The notes under the pieces are model-generated. The model did not search any database. It saw only the letters and a program-made list of their open reading frames with translations, and was not told the DNA's origin. The translations under genes were made by a program, and so were the position numbers. Positions 6,122-10,169 of a stretch of 10,169 nucleotides of DNA are shown piece after piece (the stretch's first letter is position 1; each line of letters begins with the position of its first letter). This stretch comes from CAZXCQ01 sp964639275 (GTDB taxonomy: Bacteria > Desulfobacterota > DSM-4660 > Desulfatiglandales > Desulfatiglandaceae), in assembly GCA_964639275.1 (NCBI GenBank), contig CAZXCQ010000226.1:1-10169 (forward strand), written 5' to 3'.

Positions 6122-7426
6122 ATGAATTTCATAAGAGAGTTGGGGAGGTTTATGATGCTGGGGGCAAGGTCCCACGCCAGGTGGGAACTTGATGTATCAA
6201 ACACCATACTGGGTGACCGGAGACGGCTGATTATCCTCGGGCTGCTTTTGGTTCCCGTTGTGTTGGGGGGCATTGCCTTTGCCGACCAGATGGGTGAGGC
6301 CATGCCCAGGTTTCTGGGAGGGAAGAAGGCCTATAGCCCGGCCTTCTATTCAACGTCCATCTTTGTCATATCCATAGTCATAGGCCTGATAGCCGGATTG
6401 GTTACCGGCTGCATCGGGGCTGGGGGTGGTTTTGTCATTGCCCCTGCCCTGATGAGTGCAGGCATCAAGGGGATACTGGCGGTAGGGACGGACCTCTTTC
6501 ATATATTTGCAAAGGCCATCATGGGGAGCACGATTCACCGGAAGCTTGGAAATGTCTCCGTGGCCCTGGCGGTCGTGTTCCTGATCGGTGCGGTCGTCGG
6601 GGCAACGGCCGGGGGATTGATAAACCGGTTTCTCTATGAGATCAATCCGGTGCTGAGTGACGCATTTATCACGACCATCTACGCCCTGATGCTCGGTTTT
6701 CTGGGGATCTATGCCATGACCGACTTTTTAAAGGCAAAAAAGGCGGACAAGACCACCGCCCCCCATGGCGGAGGTGATGCCCACGGCGCAAAGGACGAAG
6801 GAGCGGAGATGGGTGATTTGCCAAAGAGGCTTCAGGCGATCAAGGCACCTCCGATGATCAAATTCGATTATGGCTTCACCCCTGGAGGCAGGAGTATTTC
6901 CTGGATATTCCTGGTGATCAGCGGTGCCCTGGTGGGGCTGGCGGCCGGGATAATGGGGGTCGGTGGGGGCTTTCTAACATTTCCCATCTTTGTCTATGTG
7001 CTGGGCGTCTCTTCCATGACCACGGTCGGAACCGATATCTTTCAGATCATCTTTACGGCGGGCTATGCAGCGATCAGCCAGTACGCCATCTATGGCTTTG
7101 TGTTCTACACCCTGGCCATGGGAATGCTCTTGGGTTCGCTGTTTGGCATCCAGTTGGGGGCCATGGTTACCAGGGTGGTCAAGGGAATCACCATCAGGGG
7201 GTTCTATGCCATGGCAGTGCTGGCAGGTTTTGTCAACCGGATCTTTGCGCTACCAGGCAAGCTGGGAGAGATGGGAGTGATCCCCATTTCAAAGGAGATG
7301 GGTCAAGTCCTTGAGGCAATCGGCGTTTATGCATTTTTTATCGTGCTGGGCGGATTTGCCATCTGGGTGATCATGACATTCATTCGAAATACCATGGTCC
7401 TTAAGGGAGAGGGGGTGAGGTCATGA
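6122..7426 (+). CDS. TauE/SafE-family membrane permease (sulfite/organosulfonate exporter family)
   Basis: This 434-residue polytopic inner-membrane protein has the two-fold internal repeat of the TauE/SafE family. Repeat one has GLVTGCIGAGGGFVIAPAL (about 92-110) then VGTDLFHI; repeat two has GLAAGIMGVGGGFLTFPIF (about 272-290) then VGTDIFQI. An extra N-terminal membrane segment lies at about 36-54 and a polar loop (about 203-257), with His, Gly, Asp and Lys, joins the halves. Family members range from about 250 residues upward; this one is long because of the N-terminal segment and the loop. Characterised relatives move sulfite, sulfoacetate or other sulfur oxyanions, but substrate and direction vary and cannot be fixed here. 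It follows two receivers and overlaps the next gene by four bases (ATGA), so it is probably co-translated with the two-TM protein. Its place behind kinases and receivers suggests signal-dependent control. Confidence 0.92.
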   Translation: MNFIRELGRFMMLGARSHARWELDVSNTILGDRRRLIILGLLLVPVVLGGIAFADQMGEAMPRFLGGKKAYSPAFYSTSIFVISIVIGLIAGLVTGCIGAGGGFVIAPALMSAGIKGILAVGTDLFHIFAKAIMGSTIHRKLGNVSVALAVVFLIGAVVGATAGGLINRFLYEINPVLSDAFITTIYALMLGFLGIYAMTDFLKAKKADKTTAPHGGGDAHGAKDEGAEMGDLPKRLQAIKAPPMIKFDYGFTPGGRSISWIFLVISGALVGLAAGIMGVGGGFLTFPIFVYVLGVSSMTTVGTDIFQIIFTAGYAAISQYAIYGFVFYTLAMGMLLGSLFGIQLGAMVTRVVKGITIRGFYAMAVLAGFVNRIFALPGKLGEMGVIPISKEMGQVLEAIGVYAFFIVLGGFAIWVIMTFIRNTMVLKGEGVRS

Positions 7427-8109
7427 TTGCAAACAAGAAGAAATTCTGGGGCGGTGTCGGATTGATGATTGGCTTTATCGTCGTGCTGATCCTTTTCTTT
7501 TCACCCACCTTTGCGGGCAAAAACGGGCTGGACTATCTGGATAACCTGTATAATTCTATATCCAAAGGCTCTGCCTACTATATTCAGAAGGTGAGCGAAG
7601 AGAGTGGCCCCTTCAAGGGTACCGTAGTAACGGTCTCCCTCAATATGATCAACGAAAAACAGGCGCAACAGACGGCCCTGCTGTTCAAAAAGAGCGGCGC
7701 TGCGGTCGAACTGTCGGGACTGAAGCTCAAAGCCACGGGCGATCTGGGCAATATCCTGGCGAGCTGCCTTTCCGATGCGGACGCCATGTACAACAATGAC
7801 GGCCAGAAGGTCTCCGGCAAATATGGCTACGATGAAAAAAGGGTGTTGTTTGACTGGTGGAAGGCCTTAAAGGAGATGGAAAAGGATCTAAAGCGACAGA
7901 AGCGATTCAAGGGGGCCAAGATCGTTTCGGTTGTGCTTACAAAGGCGGTGGAGACCGCTTACAACTATTACGGGATAGCCCCCCGGAGCATTGGTGATCA
8001 ATGGGGGGTGGTCCTCTTTTCTCTTGTGTTTTATGTGGCTTATACTGTTTGGTATGGTTTTGCCATCATGTTCATGTTTGAGGGATGGGGGATGAGGCTG
8101 GAGCACTGA
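7423..8109 (+). CDS. Unrecognised protein with two membrane segments, coupled to the permease
   Basis: I do not recognise a family for this 228-residue protein. It has a basic start (ANKKK), a hydrophobic segment at about residues 10-28, a polar region at about 31-192 and a second, aromatic-rich segment at about 194-218, ending with a short polar tail. The likely topology puts about 160 residues in the periplasm (N-in, C-in). That region starts with an aromatic helix (GLDYLDNLYNSISKGSAYY), has a mixed beta/alpha pattern and a basic helix at about 146-164; Cys115 is its only cysteine. The first segment could also be read as a signal peptide (SPTFAG), but the second would still anchor the protein. 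Its ATG overlaps the permease TGA (ATGA), a strong sign of translational coupling and of a working partnership, perhaps as an accessory or substrate-sensing subunit. The function is unknown. Confidence 0.85.
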   Translation: MIANKKKFWGGVGLMIGFIVVLILFFSPTFAGKNGLDYLDNLYNSISKGSAYYIQKVSEESGPFKGTVVTVSLNMINEKQAQQTALLFKKSGAAVELSGLKLKATGDLGNILASCLSDADAMYNNDGQKVSGKYGYDEKRVLFDWWKALKEMEKDLKRQKRFKGAKIVSVVLTKAVETAYNYYGIAPRSIGDQWGVVLFSLVFYVAYTVWYGFAIMFMFEGWGMRLEH

Positions 8110-8123
8110 TGGATTGAAACCTC

Positions 8124-8166
8124 TCCTGGCACCATTATTCCCGTATTCAGGTGATCCGGGCCAGGG
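8124..8166. promoter_or_regulatory. Inverted repeat with a partial sigma-54-like element upstream of the TPP enzyme
   Basis: CCTGGC (8125-8130) and GCCAGG (8160-8165) are perfect inverted arms. The left arm overlaps TGGCAC (8127-8132), followed after 5 bases by TTCC (8138-8141). This resembles the sigma-54 consensus TGGCAC-N5-TTGC except that G of the essential GC pair is C. A sigma-54 activator is encoded nearby, so the match is worth noting, but the mismatch falls on a key base and makes it doubtful. Confidence 0.22.
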
Positions 8167-8174
8167 ATTGGCGA

Positions 8175-8204
8175 TTGAGGAGAGAAGTTCCTTTTTCACC
8201 TCAA
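8175..8204. repeat. Imperfect stem-loop in the leader of the TPP enzyme
   Basis: TTGAGG (8175-8180) pairs with CCTCAA (8199-8204). After one A-A mismatch, GAGAAG (8182-8187) pairs with TTTTTC (8192-8197) using two G-U pairs, leaving a 4-base loop. This is a 12-pair stem about 90 bases ahead of the start codon. No T-run follows. It may be a leader RNA structure or an operator dyad for the gene at 8292. Confidence 0.4.
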
Positions 8205-8273
8205 CGGTTGCGCGGCTCTTGGCTCTGTGATAAGGTGGGTCTGTTCCAGAGAGAGTTAAAAAGTCATGAGAAT

Positions 8274-8280
8274 AAGGAGG
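8274..8280 (+). promoter_or_regulatory. Ribosome binding site for the TPP enzyme
   Basis: AAGGAGG is the best Shine-Dalgarno in this leader and stands 11 bases before the GTG at 8292. It supports that start over the GTG at 8151, which lacks a site and would add 47 residues without family resemblance. A six-codon frame (ATG at 8266, stop at 8284-8286) runs across the site and includes the Arg codons AGA, AGG and AGG; it may be coincidental. Confidence 0.65.
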
Positions 8281-8291
8281 GTATAAGAGTC

Positions 8292-9926
8292 GTGTCTATA
8301 AAAGGGGGAGATCTTCTTATTGAATGTCTGGAAGCACAGGGCGTTCGGTGCATCTTTGGAATGCCCGGGGTACAGAACCTTCAAATCTACGATGCAATTT
8401 TTCGTCGGGGCGAGGGGGCGATTGGTCACTATCTCGTGCGCCACGAATACGCTGCTACCTTGATGGCAAGCGGTTTTGCACGTTCAACGGGTGATGTCGG
8501 TGTCGCGGTCACCGTCCCCGGACCGGGGGCAACCAACGCTGCCACTGGAATACTCGAAGCCTTTACGGATTGTGTGCCTGTGCTGTTGATCACGGGGCAG
8601 AGTGATTCAAGATACTATGCCAAAGATCCGGCCAAGATGTTTCACGGTCTGGATCAGATGGCATTTTTCAGGCCAATTACAAAATATTGTGCGATCGCCC
8701 GTACCCCTGATGAGATCCCAAAGGTCGTCAATGAAGCATTCCGTGCGTTTCGTTCGGGCCGACCAGGGCCTGTGGTGCTGGAGTTCCCGGACGACGTCTT
8801 GGCCCGTCCTGCGGAGGCGGATATCCCCCCTCCCGTCGGCAGAATACAGGGTCCAACTCCGGATCAAAACGCCATCCGGGCCGCAGCAGAGGCCCTCAGC
8901 CGCGCCCGGATGCCGATGATTTTCGTGGGGTCTGCCGTTATCCACGCGGCCGCGCGTGAGGAGTTGCGGTTGCTCGCCGAGAAGCTGAATGCCCCGGTCG
9001 CAGTGACAAGATGCGCCAAAGGAGCCTTCCGGGAGGACCACCCGCTCGCCCTTTCACACTGTAATCGCTTCCTTGCCCGCGAGGCGATGAGGCTTGCCGA
9101 CTGTACCCTTGCCGTGGGCCCCCGCTTCACGTCCCTCGACACGGGGTCTTGGGCCTTGGAGCCACCCCGCCCCCTCATCCAGATCGATGAAGACCCGGGG
9201 GAAATCAACTCAGAATACCCCAGTGATTTTGGCATTGTCGGGGATCTGAAAACAACCCTAAGGGCGTTAATCGAGGAGACTGAACCAAAACAGAACAGTT
9301 GGGCAGAACCACTCGACCGTCTTCGAAAGAAATTCGCTGAGCAATCCCCCCTGCCCCTGCTCTCAGAGATCCGGGAAGTCCTTCCTGAGGAGGGAATCCT
9401 GTCGGTTGATGTCCATGCAATCGGCTATGCAACCCTTGACGAGTTTCCTATCTGCGATCCATCGGTTTTTCTTTTTCCAAACATCAGTGTCGCATTGGGG
9501 TATGCCTTTCCTGCGGCGCTCGGTGCAAAGGCTGCTCACCCGGAAAGACCGGTTGTATGTCTTACTGGCGACGGCGGCTTTATGATGGGCTCCCCTGAGC
9601 TATCGACGGCGATGAAGTATGCCATGAACGTCGTCACGATCATTGCAAACGATGGGGCGCTGAGCTCGATCAAAGGCTCGCAGCAGAAGTACTATGAAGG
9701 ACGGATTATCGATGCCGACTTGCACAATCCGGACTTTGTCAAATTTGCAGAATCCTTCGGGGCCTATGGGAGGCGTGTTGACAAGCTTTCTGAGTTCAAA
9801 TCCATCTTTGAAGAGGCGCTTTCTGTCAATCGACCCTCGCTGATCGAAGTGCCGCTGGCCGATCGCCAGCAAGAACTGATCGATGGGATCGACTGGTTGC
9901 GCTCGGATCTATTGCGTGTGCGCTGA
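8292..9926 (+). CDS. Thiamine-diphosphate-dependent enzyme, acetolactate synthase large-subunit-like
   Basis: This 544-residue cytoplasmic enzyme (GTG start) has the three-domain layout of the acetolactate synthase/decarboxylase superfamily. The N-terminal pyrimidine-binding domain (about 1-165) has catalytic Glu52 in LVRHEYAA and the family signature GPGATNAATGI (77-87). A middle domain follows (about 190-325). The C-terminal diphosphate-binding domain has the GDG...N metal motif: GDG at 426-428 and Asn453, 24 residues apart. The length fits the family. The exact reaction is uncertain. No small regulatory subunit follows within 243 bases, and the region aligned with the FQE loop of acetohydroxyacid synthases reads MFHGLDQ, so branched-chain amino acid synthesis is not assured. 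A carboligase or 2-oxoacid decarboxylase role is equally possible. It lies 182 bases after the two-TM gene behind its own leader, so it may be a separate unit. A sulfonate-related role is only suggested by the neighbouring permease. Confidence 0.9.
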   Translation: MSIKGGDLLIECLEAQGVRCIFGMPGVQNLQIYDAIFRRGEGAIGHYLVRHEYAATLMASGFARSTGDVGVAVTVPGPGATNAATGILEAFTDCVPVLLITGQSDSRYYAKDPAKMFHGLDQMAFFRPITKYCAIARTPDEIPKVVNEAFRAFRSGRPGPVVLEFPDDVLARPAEADIPPPVGRIQGPTPDQNAIRAAAEALSRARMPMIFVGSAVIHAAAREELRLLAEKLNAPVAVTRCAKGAFREDHPLALSHCNRFLAREAMRLADCTLAVGPRFTSLDTGSWALEPPRPLIQIDEDPGEINSEYPSDFGIVGDLKTTLRALIEETEPKQNSWAEPLDRLRKKFAEQSPLPLLSEIREVLPEEGILSVDVHAIGYATLDEFPICDPSVFLFPNISVALGYAFPAALGAKAAHPERPVVCLTGDGGFMMGSPELSTAMKYAMNVVTIIANDGALSSIKGSQQKYYEGRIIDADLHNPDFVKFAESFGAYGRRVDKLSEFKSIFEEALSVNRPSLIEVPLADRQQELIDGIDWLRSDLLRVR

Positions 9927-10000
9927 TTCGGCCCACATTGCGAATTCCCCATGCCGTGCCTTTCCCCTACTTCTTGTAACACTTTATCCCATTGAAACCC

Positions 10001-10063
10001 GGGGTATGGGGATTCCGTTTTTCAGGCAGGGATACACCCTTCAAAACGAAACCCCCATGCCCC
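10001..10063. other. Long nested inverted repeat downstream of the TPP enzyme
   Basis: GGGGTATGGGG (10001-10011) pairs with CCCCATGCCCC (10053-10063) in an 11-pair stem with one G-U. Inside it, CGTTTT (10016-10021) pairs with AAAACG (10043-10048), then AGGG (10028-10031) with CCCT (10037-10040) around a 5-base loop. The core CCCCATGCC also occurs at 9947-9955, so the GGTATGGGG arm could pair with either copy. No T-run follows on either strand. It may end or stabilise the TPP transcript, be a structured RNA, or be a remnant mobile repeat. No gene is supported in the surrounding 9927-10169. Confidence 0.45.
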
Positions 10064-10129
10064 TGTCCCACTGCCGATTTTGCAGAAAGCTAAATTGATA
10101 CTACCTTTTGAGATCTGTAAGCGTTCACA

Positions 10130-10157
10130 GGTTCCGGGTTCAACGTTCAGGGTTAGG
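10130..10157. repeat. Degenerate heptamer tandem repeat
   Basis: Four consecutive 7-base units read GGTTCCG, GGTTCAA, CGTTCAG and GGTTAGG. A related unit, CGTTCAC, precedes them at 10122-10128 with one extra base. The array stops 12 bases before the window edge. It looks like a short intergenic simple repeat in non-coding DNA; the function is unknown. Confidence 0.5.
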
Positions 10158-10169
10158 GAAAAGGACAAG

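Noticed and set aside
6112..6193. ATG at 6112 as an alternative permease start
   Set aside because: It is out of frame with the permease, lies one base from the ribosome site and reaches a stop after about 26 codons.
8151..8291. GTG at 8151 as the start of the thiamine-diphosphate enzyme
   Set aside because: The extra 47 residues are Arg-rich and unlike the family, and no Shine-Dalgarno precedes them. The GTG at 8292 follows AAGGAGG and gives the normal family N-terminus.
8292..9926. Sulfoacetaldehyde acetyltransferase (Xsc) as the specific identity of the enzyme
   Set aside because: The neighbouring TauE-type permease makes it tempting, but Xsc is usually nearer 600 residues and its N-terminal motifs differ. 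The sequence supports only the superfamily.
10122..10157. CRISPR array
   Set aside because: The units are 7 bases long and directly adjacent, without spacers, and no cas gene is present.

Overview
The window looks like chromosomal DNA of a member of the Desulfobacterota (former Deltaproteobacteria), possibly a sulfate-reducing lineage. The evidence is the dense mix of NtrB/NtrC-like kinases and regulators with stand-alone receivers, a TauE/SafE-family permease and moderately GC-rich codon use. This placement rests on gene content and protein style, not on a marker gene. All supported genes lie on the + strand. No tRNA, rRNA, CRISPR array, insertion sequence or phage gene was seen.

Layout: (1) 1-378, the 3' part of a stand-alone receiver (CheY-like) protein. 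(2) 465-1934, a membrane histidine kinase with a helical periplasmic sensor. (3) 1936-3366, an NtrC-type sigma-54-dependent response regulator that starts at a TTG two bases after the kinase stop codon. (4) 3446-5179, a second membrane histidine kinase with a Cache-like periplasmic sensor. (5) 5229-5660 and 5663-6079, two consecutive single-domain receivers. (6) 6122-7426, a TauE/SafE-family anion permease. (7) 7423-8109, an unrecognised protein with two membrane segments whose start codon overlaps the permease stop (ATGA). (8) A 182-base gap with inverted repeats, then 8292-9926, a thiamine-diphosphate enzyme of the acetolactate synthase type. (9) 9927-10169, a non-coding tail holding a long nested inverted repeat and a short heptamer repeat.

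Working model (inference): two periplasmic signals are read by the two kinases and passed to four receiver domains. Only one of these, the sigma-54 activator, has a DNA-binding output. The remaining receivers may act as phosphate sinks, as relay intermediates or by protein contact. Tight spacing and strong ribosome binding sites suggest that the signalling genes and the permease/two-TM pair are expressed together, so export or import of a sulfur oxyanion or small organosulfonate is the probable physiological output. The thiamine-diphosphate enzyme has its own leader and may be a separate transcription unit.

The most unusual points are: a kinase whose H-box lacks the acidic residue next to the phosphorylated histidine; TGACAT-type dyads in front of both kinase genes; an excess of receivers over kinases and outputs; the uncharacterised two-TM partner of the permease; and structured non-coding DNA around the thiamine-diphosphate gene. 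The components belong to known families, and I cannot claim a wholly new system from this sequence.
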